A stretch of 64,000 bases of DNA from Aromatoleum tolulyticum (GTDB lineage: Bacteria; Pseudomonadota; Gammaproteobacteria; Burkholderiales; Rhodocyclaceae), in contig NZ_FTMD01000012.1 of NCBI RefSeq assembly GCF_900156155.1, forward strand, positions 62,001 through 126,000. The letters run 5' to 3'. Shown piece after piece: positions 1-8,048 of the stretch (its first letter is position 1; the number at the start of each line of letters is the position of its first letter). The position numbers and the translations under genes are program-made. The notes beneath the pieces are model-generated. The model was not told the origin of the DNA. It did not search any database and worked only from the letters and a program-made list of their open reading frames with translations.

Positions 1-26
1 CTCGCGCGCCGTTGTTCCGTCGCCGA

Positions 27-1118
27 TCATTCCGAGTCGACCTTGGCGCCGCCAAGGTACTGAAAGATCGTTATGCGGCCGTTGAAGGTGTCGGCAACGA
101 ACACCCGGTTGAACGAATCAACCCATACTCCGGACGGTAGGTAAAAATTTCCGGTACCTTGGCCGACGCCCCCGATCGGCATCAGGAAGTCGCCGGTCTC
201 GTTAAACACGAGCAAGTTGTCGTAATAGGATTCCACGACATAAATGTTGTTTTCGCTGTCGACGCCGACTCCCTTGGGACGGACCAGGTTGCCATAGTAC
301 AGGCCCCGTTTTCCCACGATCTGGGGGGGGGAATCGTCCGCCAGCGGCAGTATCTGCACGCGGCTGTTCATGGTGTCGGTAACGTAGAGTTTCCCTCCGC
401 CAATCGCGAGATGCGTCGGGAAGTTGAACTCGCCTGGAGCCTCCCCCCGTTCGCCGATCACCCGCTCAAGGCGCCCGTCGGCGCTGAATACCTTGATGTC
501 GTGGGCGTAAGTGTCGGCGACGTATAGCAGCCCGGTGGCCGGGTCGCGCACCAGTCCCGTCGGACGTTGAAGCACCCCTGCCCCGATCGGCGGCAACGGG
601 TTTCCTTGCGCATCGAGATGGGCTACGAGTTGCAACTCCGCATCCGCAACCCAGATGCCCCCTCCGTCGGCAAGTGCTACGCCGATCGGCGCGACAAAGC
701 GACGCAGATCAACCGCTTGATCCCAGATCTTCAGTTCGCCTGCGGGTTTGTCAAACACGAAAACGGCCGCACGACTCACGTCGGTGACGAAAATCCGTTC
801 CTGCGCGTCCGCGACCACGGCTTGCGGTCGTTGAAGCACATTGGGCTTTTCCTCCTCGAAAAGACCGACGGCCCAGGCAAGAAAGCCGACGAATCCGGTC
901 GCAGTATCTTCGCGTACGAAGTTCTCTTCGCCGGTAAGCTGGCCCGCGAACTGATAACGGGGGATCTCCGGTTCCGCTGGCCACATGAGCCGCTTGCCTT
1001 CTGGAGCGTCGAGCAGGCCGTAGTGGAGGCGCGCTGGTATGGACTGCGTCGCACAGCCACTCAGGGCGATCGAGAGAGTCAGTACCAACCAGTAGAAAGG
1101 GGAGTGACCGAGGTTCAA
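27..1118 (-). CDS. NHL-repeat outer-membrane lipoprotein
   Basis: Predicted 363-residue lipoprotein with a six-bladed NHL-type beta-propeller. The TTG start at 1118 overlaps the upstream stop (TTGA) and has a GGAG about 7 bases upstream; no in-frame ATG gives a sensible signal peptide. Residues 8-21 are hydrophobic and end in the lipobox LSGC, so Cys22 would be lipidated, and Ala at +2 favours the outer membrane. From about residue 95 repeats of the type GLVRDPATGLLYVADT and GVGVDSENNIYVVES recur, with the NHL pattern of a DG/D-x-G turn followed by a YVAD strand. Last gene of the minus-strand cytochrome cluster. NHL proteins accompany OmcS-type nanowire cytochrome genes in Geobacter (recalled, not searched), so a scaffold or docking role near the outer membrane is an inference. 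A 9-C run lies inside the gene. Confidence 0.85.
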   Translation of the reverse strand: MNLGHSPFYWLVLTLSIALSGCATQSIPARLHYGLLDAPEGKRLMWPAEPEIPRYQFAGQLTGEENFVREDTATGFVGFLAWAVGLFEEEKPNVLQRPQAVVADAQERIFVTDVSRAAVFVFDKPAGELKIWDQAVDLRRFVAPIGVALADGGGIWVADAELQLVAHLDAQGNPLPPIGAGVLQRPTGLVRDPATGLLYVADTYAHDIKVFSADGRLERVIGERGEAPGEFNFPTHLAIGGGKLYVTDTMNSRVQILPLADDSPPQIVGKRGLYYGNLVRPKGVGVDSENNIYVVESYYDNLLVFNETGDFLMPIGGVGQGTGNFYLPSGVWVDSFNRVFVADTFNGRITIFQYLGGAKVDSE

Positions 1119-2065
1119 GGCATTCTCCGTTGCGGCGGGATAACCGCAAAGACACCGATCCTGCCCGCAGGGCCGTCGGAAATATATGCGCGATCGACGT
1201 CGATAGAGATCGCCGTGATTTCTATCAGCCCCAGCCGTCGCGGTTCGATCGACGCAAGCAATTGCCCGCCGGCGAAGACTTTCAAGCGGTTGTCTCCGCG
1301 GTCGACGACCCATGTACGGCCATGGGCGTCGATCGCCAGGTCGGAAGGGGACGTCAGTGTGTTTTCACCATACTGGGCGATGATTCCGCCTTCGTGGTCG
1401 AAATCGATGATGCAGCGGCACCGGGGATCGATACCGGTAACCCGCTCGCGACTGGCAGCCAGCAGTGTCGCGCCCGGGAATTCCCCGGCAAAGCCGTCAC
1501 CACGTCCGATCAGTGGTTCGCTCATCCGTCCTGACGGATGGAACGCAAATACGCCGCCCGCTGCGTCGGATATCCAGACGCGGTTGAGCGTCGGTTCGAT
1601 GACGACGTCTGCGGGCTGGAGGACGTCATATTTGGCACGGAAGCCCGCGATGCGGCGGCCGTCGCGCGTCAGCCGGGTGATTTCGCCGCGGTCCGGACGC
1701 AGCACGTACACGCTCCCGTCCGGTCCAGCCTTCAGGCGTGTCCCGGGCAGTGGGGAAATGTCGCCCAGGGGAGTCACCGCCTGGGTGACTGTGTCCACGC
1801 GCAGCAGCAGACGTTGGGCACTGTCCGCCACATAGAGGTCCGGCCCGTTTGCGGCGACCGCAGATGGGCGAACCAGTTTGATGTAGGGGCCGAGAGGCGT
1901 CTGACCGTGTACGGGACTGGCAGGAGCGGAGAAGCCGCCCGCGATGACACCCTGCGGCACGAGCAGCTCGTTTGCCCCGCCGTGCGATACGGCATCGGCG
2001 GGGGCCTGTGCGTGCACCCCGAGGACGACCGACAGCAGGACTCCCCCGATTATCTTCATCCACAT
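1115..2065 (-). CDS. secreted NHL-like beta-propeller protein
   Basis: Predicted 316-residue exported propeller. The start at 2065 was chosen over the ATG at 2059 because GGTGAG sits 6 bases upstream. A signal peptide spans residues 1-20 and ends in VHAQA. Repeats such as GPDLYVADSAQRLLLRVD, NRVWISDAAGGVFAF and GRTWVVDRGDNRLKVF show the strand pattern of NHL or SMP-30-like propellers, but the repeats are more degenerate than in the neighbouring lipoprotein. There is no lipobox, so it is probably periplasmic or secreted. It starts 7 bases after the trihaem cytochrome stop and overlaps the next gene by 4 bases, so it is translationally coupled on both sides. Two Cys in GIDPRCRCIIDF are the only cysteines of the mature part. 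The biochemical function is unknown. Confidence 0.8.
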   Translation of the reverse strand: MWMKIIGGVLLSVVLGVHAQAPADAVSHGGANELLVPQGVIAGGFSAPASPVHGQTPLGPYIKLVRPSAVAANGPDLYVADSAQRLLLRVDTVTQAVTPLGDISPLPGTRLKAGPDGSVYVLRPDRGEITRLTRDGRRIAGFRAKYDVLQPADVVIEPTLNRVWISDAAGGVFAFHPSGRMSEPLIGRGDGFAGEFPGATLLAASRERVTGIDPRCRCIIDFDHEGGIIAQYGENTLTSPSDLAIDAHGRTWVVDRGDNRLKVFAGGQLLASIEPRRLGLIEITAISIDVDRAYISDGPAGRIGVFAVIPPQRRMP

Positions 2066-2072
2066 GATTTGC

Positions 2073-2471
2073 TCACCAGCGACCCGGGCCAAGGGTTTCA
2101 TGTCCGCCGAAAATCCCCGGCGGCAGCCCCGCCTTGCCGGAGTGGCACAGGTCGCAATTTTCGACGGACCATGCGGTTTCTCCGTCATGACACGCGCCGC
2201 AGAAGCGGCCGTCGATGATGTCGGTCATCTTTATCTGGTTTGCTCCCGCGCGCATCTTGAAGCCCAATTCGGCGTGGCAGACCTTGCAGCGAAAGCGTAT
2301 GCGATGAAACCAGTGCGGAAAGACGACCGGGCGCATTCCGGCCGCCTCGGCCATTCGGTTCAAAACGACGTCAGCATACTCCGCGAATGCTGGTGGCGCA
2401 GCGAAAATTACGGACAGCTCGAGCAATGTCGCAGCCACGATCGACGCGAGGGGGCGCCTCCGCTCGCTCAT
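2073..2471 (-). CDS. periplasmic trihaem cytochrome c7
   Basis: Small 132-residue exported cytochrome. The signal peptide runs to AFA at residue 30. Three CXXCH haem sites are visible: Cys62-His66, Cys91-His95 and Cys106-His110. Two His in FPHWFH just before the first site are the expected distal ligands of the c7 trihaem fold. Length and spacing fit the c(7)-type trihaem family (PpcA-like periplasmic electron shuttles of about 70-90 residues mature). The ATG overlaps the stop of the preceding trihaem gene (ATGA). With that paralogue it would carry electrons through the periplasm to or from the beta-barrel and filament cytochromes of the cluster; this role is inferred from context and from Geobacter Ppc proteins. 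Confidence 0.9.
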   Translation of the reverse strand: MSERRRPLASIVAATLLELSVIFAAPPAFAEYADVVLNRMAEAAGMRPVVFPHWFHRIRFRCKVCHAELGFKMRAGANQIKMTDIIDGRFCGACHDGETAWSVENCDLCHSGKAGLPPGIFGGHETLGPGRW

Positions 2472-3118
2472 TTGCCCTTGCCTTCCTTTCTGGGCGCCGA
2501 CGTGCGCTCGCTCGTCGGCGCAGGGGGCGGGGCGGGCACTGCCGCCTTGGCCGCTTCCTCACGTTCCAGTTCCGCCAGGGCGTCGGCGCGCTTCACGCTG
2601 TGGCAGCGCGCGCACTCGGTCAGCGGAAACGCCACCGCACCGTGACACACCCCGCACTGCTCGCCCTGAAGTATCAGAAACATGCTTATCTTCGATGCGC
2701 CGCGCTGTTTCTTGAACAAGTGATCATGGCAGTTGCTGCAGTCGAGCCACTCGTTGTGGATGCTGTGGGGGAAGCGTACAACCGGCATCCCGCCATTCAG
2801 ATTCAGCAGCACATCCTTATCGTACTTTTCGCTGACGAGCGGCTTGCGGAGACTCGCTCGCGGGTTGATCTGACCTTCCTTCAAGGCGTTCACCCAGCGT
2901 ACCTGGTTTCCGGCGTTGTCGGGCGACAGCGGGAATAGGGCGTCGCCCGGCTGTTGCAGAATCTTGACCGCCGGACCGCGCGGGTCGCGAAGACCGTCAT
3001 TGGCGAGCGGCGCCCAGACCCGTTCGTCAGCCGGCGAGGGCCGCGCGAAAACAAGCATCAGGACGAGCAGGCACTTCACGCAACGTGTGAAGGGGACGCG
3101 GGGCAGGCGAACGGACAT
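2468..3118 (-). CDS. trihaem cytochrome c7 with N-terminal extension
   Basis: 216-residue exported protein with haem sites at Cys127-His131, Cys155-His159 and Cys169-His173, preceded by FPHSIH, the same distal-His pattern as the downstream trihaem gene. Unlike that compact paralogue it has about 90 extra residues between the signal peptide (1-30) and the haem domain, and a Lys/Glu/Pro-rich tail after residue 180. The extension may dock it to the outer-membrane barrel or tether it; this is inferred. The ATG at 3118 was chosen; a TTG at 3139 is an alternative, and neither has a clear Shine-Dalgarno. The gene lies 108 bases downstream of the beta-barrel gene on the same strand. Confidence 0.87.
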   Translation of the reverse strand: MSVRLPRVPFTRCVKCLLVLMLVFARPSPADERVWAPLANDGLRDPRGPAVKILQQPGDALFPLSPDNAGNQVRWVNALKEGQINPRASLRKPLVSEKYDKDVLLNLNGGMPVVRFPHSIHNEWLDCSNCHDHLFKKQRGASKISMFLILQGEQCGVCHGAVAFPLTECARCHSVKRADALAELEREEAAKAAVPAPPPAPTSERTSAPRKEGKGK

Positions 3119-3226
3119 GATGACGGCGCACCGGTTCAAGCAGATCGGTCCGGAAGATTATCGGATTTAGTCGTTCCGCTGTGCCGAAGGTTGCATCTGT
3201 CGGTATCGCTCGGCGGTCCGGCGCCA

Positions 3227-5659
3227 TCAGAAGGAGCCGAACTCGCGGCTGACCCTGAAGAACAAGAGCTGATTGCGCCGCCCTTCGATTTCGGCTACCC
3301 GGTACTGAAGCTCCGTATCGAGTCGCCCGATCCGGTAAAGCAGGCGCTGGTCGAGTTCCAGCGTCGCGCGATCCTGTTCCCTGAGGGCATCGGCGTTGCC
3401 GAAGCGACGCGAATCGTCGCGGTTGGTGTTGGCGCGGAAATCGAGCCGGTAGCGAAGCCCGCGGACGCCCATGACGCGCCGGTGGCCATATCCAAGCCCC
3501 CCGCCGAGGCCGGTGCTGCCGCTGCGCGTGGAAGTGTCTACGAGTACCGGACGGCCGAATTCGTCGCTGACGACGACCACTTCATTGCGGTCGGATGCCT
3601 GTCGCGACATCTGCCAGGTCAGGTTCGAGTTGAGCTCGGAGTAGGCGTTGATGCGCCAGAATCCCGTCAGCTGGACGTTGAGCATCTGAAACGACGACGT
3701 GGTTTCGCCCCTGGTCCGGCTGTCGGAAAAACTTGCGCTCAGATAACCAGACAGCGCCTCGCCGGCATTCGCCTGGAGACTGACGCTGGCCCCGTGGGTA
3801 AGCGACGTTGTGTCCGAGCTTCCGACGCCGGTGGCCCTCGATTTCGTGAGCGATTGATTCAGGCTGGTGTATAGGCTTGTCTTTTCGGGGAGCTGCCAGC
3901 TTCGGGTCAAGGTGTGCCCGAGCGAACCGCTGATGGTGCGGGCGGAATCCCCGTCGCCGGTCGTGCTGTTCGACGCGGAGAGCGACGAGAACCAGACGTA
4001 GTCGAAATTTCCGAATCGCAACGCGTCACCGCTGTAGCTTATGCCAAGCGATTCGTTCGAGCTCATTTGATTGTTGGTGTCGAAATTCAGCCCGGCCGAG
4101 CCGAACAGACTCAGATTGCGGCTCGCCTGGTAGCTGAGGCTTGCGGCGGCGCCGAATGTGCGGTTGTCAAACGTGGCGCCGTCAAAGGTGTTGTTCGTCT
4201 GGAAATAGCGGACGTTCGCGGAGCCCCGCAACTTCGATTCAGAAGGTGCCCAGTTCGCATAGCTGAAAATCTGGGCGCTCTGTGTCTTTGCACTCAGGGT
4301 TGCCCCCCCGGTGCCCAGGTCGAACTGTTGGCCGGTAAAGCTCGCGCTGGTGTTGAACTGGAGTTCCTCACTGTAGGTGAAGCTGTGTCCGCCTCCAACG
4401 AAGAAACTCTTGGTCGTCTGATCGACGGCTTGACTCTTCGAGAAGTCGCCGCTGATATTGAAGGACTGTCGGTCAAGCGTGTTCGAGAAGTTGCCGTACA
4501 CCCGGTCGACGGTGTCGGAGCCGAAATCTCCGGTGATCTCGCTGCGGTCGTAGCCGCCCGCGGCCGACCATTGTCCGATCTGCGGGCGGTAGTTCTGGCG
4601 CAGCGCGAGACGGCGCTGCTGAACGTTGGAGTCCGAAAAGCTGCCATCGCTGCGACTGTCGGCGAGTGACAGTGATGCAGAGAACGGGAAGCGGCTCTGT
4701 GGAAAGACATTCAGCGATCCCGACCCGGTAACGGACGTCCCCATCAGATTGTTCGAAACCGCTCCTCCTGAATCCTGCGAGCGCACCGTGGTGAGCGCAA
4801 AGTCGCCGGATACCAGGGCGATGTAAGGTTTCCAGATGTAGGAATTGGCTCGCAACCGCGCCTCATAGACCTGGCTGGTCGAGCCGGTCGAATTATCCGA
4901 CCGATAATTTCGCAAACCGGCGGAGAGCGTTCCGCCCCAGCGAATTGGAGCGAGTCCCCAGCCAAGATTGCGCGCCGCGGCGCTGGCGGGGGGAGGTTCT
5001 GTTCCTGCCGCCCGTGGTTGGCTCGGGAGCAGATCGGTATCCAGCTCGTCCGCGGGAAGGAAATCATCGCTGCCGACAACCTTGGCATCGGCAGTTCCTG
5101 GTCTGGGTGCCGGGGTGTTCTGTTCGGAGGCAGGAGGCAGGGGCGGCGTGCCTGCTGCTGCGACCTTGAGATTCCGGGCAGTATCGGCGGACCGGGAGGT
5201 GAGGTCGTTTTTCTCGGCAGCAATTCTGCGCCGTGGAAGCGCGGCCGGTTCCCTTCCGGAAAGTCGCTCTTCCGGACGCGGCGTTCCGGACGCCGGGGAG
5301 GAGGGCAGGGCCGGCAACGGAGGGAGGGCGGGAGCGTTGAGCGGGAGCTGAAAATTCCACGCCAGCGTCAGCGGGGCCGGCTCCTGATTAGTCTGTTCCG
5401 TGTCACGCGGAGGGTCCGCCGATTCGGTCACGCCTGACTCGCCGTCGCGCTGCAGGCTGGCGAGAATGGTCGTCAAGCGCAGACGCGGGTGAGCGGGTGA
5501 TTCCGCTGGAGCCGCTTGCCCGGCAATCGCCGGCATGGCCGTCGCTCCAAGCAGTATTCCCCCGCACAACGGCGGAATCCCTCGACGGCAAACGTCAAGG
5601 AGGTAGCGTGCCGCGTTGTCGGCGGTGACCGCTTTCGGGGCAGCTCCGATGTCCGACAT
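3227..5659 (-). CDS. large haem-free outer-membrane beta-barrel with Pro-rich N-terminal region
   Basis: 810-residue protein. Residues 25-47 form a signal-like segment ending AIAG after an unusually long polar start. Residues 50-235 are Pro/Ala/Ser-rich and probably disordered. From about residue 240 to the end there are alternating amphipathic strands rich in aromatic, Ser, Thr and Asn residues, finishing in Phe, as in outer-membrane barrels. The roughly 570-residue barrel could form about 24-28 strands, similar in size to MtrB/PioB-type porins. It has no CXXCH and lacks the N-terminal CXXC of MtrB. It lies 13 bases after the PpiC gene and just before two trihaem cytochromes. It could be an electron conduit sheath or an export pore for the filament subunit; the sequence cannot decide. 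Confidence 0.82.
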   Translation of the reverse strand: MSDIGAAPKAVTADNAARYLLDVCRRGIPPLCGGILLGATAMPAIAGQAAPAESPAHPRLRLTTILASLQRDGESGVTESADPPRDTEQTNQEPAPLTLAWNFQLPLNAPALPPLPALPSSPASGTPRPEERLSGREPAALPRRRIAAEKNDLTSRSADTARNLKVAAAGTPPLPPASEQNTPAPRPGTADAKVVGSDDFLPADELDTDLLPSQPRAAGTEPPPASAAARNLGWGLAPIRWGGTLSAGLRNYRSDNSTGSTSQVYEARLRANSYIWKPYIALVSGDFALTTVRSQDSGGAVSNNLMGTSVTGSGSLNVFPQSRFPFSASLSLADSRSDGSFSDSNVQQRRLALRQNYRPQIGQWSAAGGYDRSEITGDFGSDTVDRVYGNFSNTLDRQSFNISGDFSKSQAVDQTTKSFFVGGGHSFTYSEELQFNTSASFTGQQFDLGTGGATLSAKTQSAQIFSYANWAPSESKLRGSANVRYFQTNNTFDGATFDNRTFGAAASLSYQASRNLSLFGSAGLNFDTNNQMSSNESLGISYSGDALRFGNFDYVWFSSLSASNSTTGDGDSARTISGSLGHTLTRSWQLPEKTSLYTSLNQSLTKSRATGVGSSDTTSLTHGASVSLQANAGEALSGYLSASFSDSRTRGETTSSFQMLNVQLTGFWRINAYSELNSNLTWQMSRQASDRNEVVVVSDEFGRPVLVDTSTRSGSTGLGGGLGYGHRRVMGVRGLRYRLDFRANTNRDDSRRFGNADALREQDRATLELDQRLLYRIGRLDTELQYRVAEIEGRRNQLLFFRVSREFGSF

Positions 5660-5672
5660 TAGACTCTACGGA

Positions 5673-6740
5673 TTACTTCGTTCCCGCCGCCGTCTTCTTG
5701 GCGAGTGCCGAGTAGCGTTGTGTATTCAACTCGACCTTTGCCTTCTTGCGCAGCTGATCGCGCAGGTTGCGCCATGCTTCGTCGCCCAGGTCGCGCACGA
5801 GAAGATCCGTCGCGCGCGCTTTGACGGTTTCGAAGTCATGGTGCTTCGGCGGTTGCAGGGCATCGTAACGGAACAGCGCAATTCCTTGAAGCACGCGCGT
5901 CGGAGGCGAGAGGTCGCCGGGCTTCATGGTGTCGATCTTCTCCTGAATCCCTTCCGGTAGCATGCCTTTGTGCATATAGCCCAGATCGCCGCCATTGGCG
6001 GATGACTCATGAGCCGAACGGTCGCGTGCCAGCTGGGCAAAATCCGCCCCCCCTTCGGTGAGCTTCATGCGCAGCGCGCCGGCCGCGGTTTCGGCCTCCT
6101 CCCATGCCTTGGTCGGGGACGACGGATCGACCGGCAGGAGAATAAGCGAGATGCGCATCTTCTCCGGTTCCGTGAATTTTTCCGGATGCGCCTTGTAATA
6201 GGCAAGCACCTTGTCCTGCGACGGTGCCGCGACGTTGCGCGCGGCTGCCTCGATGGCGGTCAGCATGTCGTCTTCTTCAAGGCGTTGGCGCAGGGGGGGT
6301 AGTATCTGGGCACGTTCCTGCTGCCACCGTGCGCTCGATGCGTAACGTTTCTCATAGTTGGCGATTTTCTCGTCAACCACTTTTGCGTCGGGCTTCATGT
6401 CCCGTCGCTTGATTTCCTCGAGCAGCAGGATCCGGTCGATCATGTTGTTGGCGACGTCGCGCACCAGTTGCTCGATCTCACCTTCCGGAGGAGTGCCATG
6501 ATAAAACTTCTGCCGAATCGCTTCCCGGACGGCCGTGTCGAACTCTGCCGAGCTGATCACCTTGCCATTGACGACGGCGGCGAACGGAGGCGATACGTGC
6601 GGGTCGGCTGCCCGCTGTGAGCTTGTCGCCGTTGCCGGAGGCTTTGCCGCGTCAGTCTTTGCATTATCGCCGGCATGGGCGCCGAAGGAGACGAGCGTAC
6701 AGGCGAGAGCGCCGGTAAGGGTGCGAGCAAAAATTTTCAT
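5673..6740 (-). CDS. periplasmic PpiC-type peptidyl-prolyl isomerase (SurA/PrsA-like)
   Basis: 355 residues starting MKIFARTL, with a signal peptide to about residue 23 (GAHAG). Residues 55-185 are a helical chaperone-like N domain with the usual VNGKVIS motif. Residues 205-310 form a parvulin domain with KMRISLILLPVD, GADFAQLARDRSAHESSANGGDLGYM and FRYDALQPP, all typical of PpiC rotamases. It would fold exported proteins in the periplasm. It lies between the tetrahaem cytochrome gene and the barrel gene. A PpiC protein also neighbours OmcZ in Geobacter (recalled), so a dedicated chaperone for filament cytochrome or barrel is a reasonable inference. A strong bidirectional terminator lies upstream (6817-6860), so it may have its own promoter. 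Confidence 0.9.
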   Translation of the reverse strand: MKIFARTLTGALACTLVSFGAHAGDNAKTDAAKPPATATSSQRAADPHVSPPFAAVVNGKVISSAEFDTAVREAIRQKFYHGTPPEGEIEQLVRDVANNMIDRILLLEEIKRRDMKPDAKVVDEKIANYEKRYASSARWQQERAQILPPLRQRLEEDDMLTAIEAAARNVAAPSQDKVLAYYKAHPEKFTEPEKMRISLILLPVDPSSPTKAWEEAETAAGALRMKLTEGGADFAQLARDRSAHESSANGGDLGYMHKGMLPEGIQEKIDTMKPGDLSPPTRVLQGIALFRYDALQPPKHHDFETVKARATDLLVRDLGDEAWRNLRDQLRKKAKVELNTQRYSALAKKTAAGTK

Positions 6741-6816
6741 GACGGATTCTAGTCTTGCCGGTCTGATTGCGTCGATTACGGAGCATGTCGAAATTTGACA
6801 CAATTCGTCCGATTCC

Positions 6817-6860
6817 GACAAAAAAGAAAGGTCAGGCGACCATGTCACCTGACCCTTTTT
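6817..6860. terminator. bidirectional intrinsic terminator or attenuator
   Basis: A near-perfect hairpin is formed by GGTCAGG (6830-6836) and CCTGACC (6848-6854). An inner GAC/GTC pairing leaves a CAT loop. An A-run precedes it and a T-run follows it, so it reads as a terminator on both strands. It follows the tetrahaem cytochrome gene and precedes the PpiC gene, so partial read-through would make the cytochrome message more abundant than the downstream genes. Confidence 0.8.
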
Positions 6861-6917
6861 CTGACCGCGACGGAGTCGTTGCGCTATGGCGCGAGCGACC
6901 CCGTGCGGTCTTTGCCC

Positions 6918-7754
6918 TTACTTGGTGTGGCAAGCCAGGCAGATCTTGCTGCCGGAGGTGGTCACACGCATGAAGCTGATGCCGTCGGTGCCCTTCGGTT
7001 CGACGTGGGGATCATGGCAGGACGCGCACTCGACCGACGGGCCCTTGACCGCGCCACCGGAGAAGTCGCGGGTGTAGAGGATGATGTCGGTCTTGGAGCG
7101 GACGCCATCCACGGTGCTCGTGTCGATCCAGAACACCTGCGCGGTGTTGATCGTCTTCGTCTTCAGGCCGCCGGTGGAGCTGGTGAAGTCGGTGTCGCGG
7201 CAGGTGCCATTCACGGTCGTGCCAGTGCCGGTGATGCCGCCGCCGCAGTACTGGATGCCGATCGGGTGGTCGTTGCGGAGGTTCGGGCCGAGGTTGGCGA
7301 TCGAATTGCCGGTCACGCCGATGAGTTCACCGCCTGCTGTCCAGACATAGGCCTGGTTCGAGCCGCCCGACGTGTAGTTGCCGCTGCCCGGGGCGTTGAC
7401 CAGGTTGTCCATCGCCTGGGTGCCGTCGTGGCACGACAGACAGGCGGCGGAGACGGAACCGACGCCGAGCACCTCGCCGTCGATCGTCGACGAGTTTGCC
7501 GTCGAATAGGTCGTGTAGCCGCTGGCGGCGGGCAGGCCCTTGTTCCACAACGGAGCCTCGACGCCGGTGTTCGCAGCGTGCGGCGTGTGGCAGAAGACGC
7601 AGATCTGTTCCGTGCTGGTCTGCTTGTTCGGACCATTGCCCGTCGAGGTCAGGTTGTGTTTCGTGTTGGAAATACCCGTCAACGCGGCACTTGCGGCGCT
7701 GGCGACGAGCGCGAGCGACGCGAGAGCGAGTGTCTGCTTGACAATTTTTTTCAT
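6918..7754 (-). CDS. OmcE-like tetrahaem cytochrome, candidate filament subunit
   Basis: 278 residues with signal peptide 1-23 (ending ASA). Four CXXCH sites lie at Cys52-His56, Cys105-His109, Cys243-His247 and Cys272-His276. The mature chain has exactly four other His (33, 59, 163, 250) in TKHNL, HTPH, RNDHP and HDPH, so all four haems can be bis-His ligated. Haem count, length, Gly/Ser/Thr-rich linkers and these motifs resemble OmcE of Geobacter, whose tetrahaem subunits polymerise into extracellular filaments. Cys170 and Cys185 could form a disulfide. Start at 7754 follows GGGGG. The gene stands alone between a 294-base leader with a sigma-54-like site and a strong terminator, which suits a highly expressed structural protein. 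Polymerisation is inferred. Confidence 0.88.
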   Translation of the reverse strand: MKKIVKQTLALASLALVASAASAALTGISNTKHNLTSTGNGPNKQTSTEQICVFCHTPHAANTGVEAPLWNKGLPAASGYTTYSTANSSTIDGEVLGVGSVSAACLSCHDGTQAMDNLVNAPGSGNYTSGGSNQAYVWTAGGELIGVTGNSIANLGPNLRNDHPIGIQYCGGGITGTGTTVNGTCRDTDFTSSTGGLKTKTINTAQVFWIDTSTVDGVRSKTDIILYTRDFSGGAVKGPSVECASCHDPHVEPKGTDGISFMRVTTSGSKICLACHTK

Positions 7755-7868
7755 GGTAACCCCCGATGGATGGTTGTACGGTTTGCGAGTCAAGCGGGAG
7801 GCTACCTGGGACTACGGCGGCCGCCTGTGATGACCGTCAAAACTAAATTCAATGCTGCGAGCTATCTA

Positions 7869-7884
7869 AGCAGATTCCGGTCCA
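7869..7884 (-). promoter_or_regulatory. sigma-54-like -24/-12 promoter (moderate match)
   Basis: The minus strand reads TGGACCGGAATCTGCT, matching the TGGCACG-N4-TTGCW consensus at 9 of 12 positions with exact GG-N10-GC spacing. It would start transcription about 100 bases upstream of the tetrahaem cytochrome gene. The surrounding 7755-8048 region is AT-rich and carries no gene. An alternative TTGACA lies slightly further upstream, without a good -10. Confidence 0.4.
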
Positions 7885-8048
7885 CTTTTGCTGCGAATTT
7901 TGTCAAGCAATTGAAAATAAAAAGAAATATTTGATTTATACGGAATCCCGTCGGGTCGCAAGGCGCTGGCGTGTCCCGAGGGCTGGCCTCTCTCGTGCTG
8001 AAAATCGAGAAGTGACAGCGGAATATTCCTGAACTCGGGAAACGGGGG

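Noticed and set aside
322-331. 9-G tract in the NHL lipoprotein gene as a phase-variable locus
   Set aside because: Runs of 8-9 G occur several times in this GC-rich window, and this one is inside a long intact gene; weak evidence compared with the 12-G tract.
3227-5659. Reading the barrel as a true MtrB/PioB homologue
   Set aside because: No N-terminal CXXC and no adjacent decahaem MtrA partner; only barrel size is similar.
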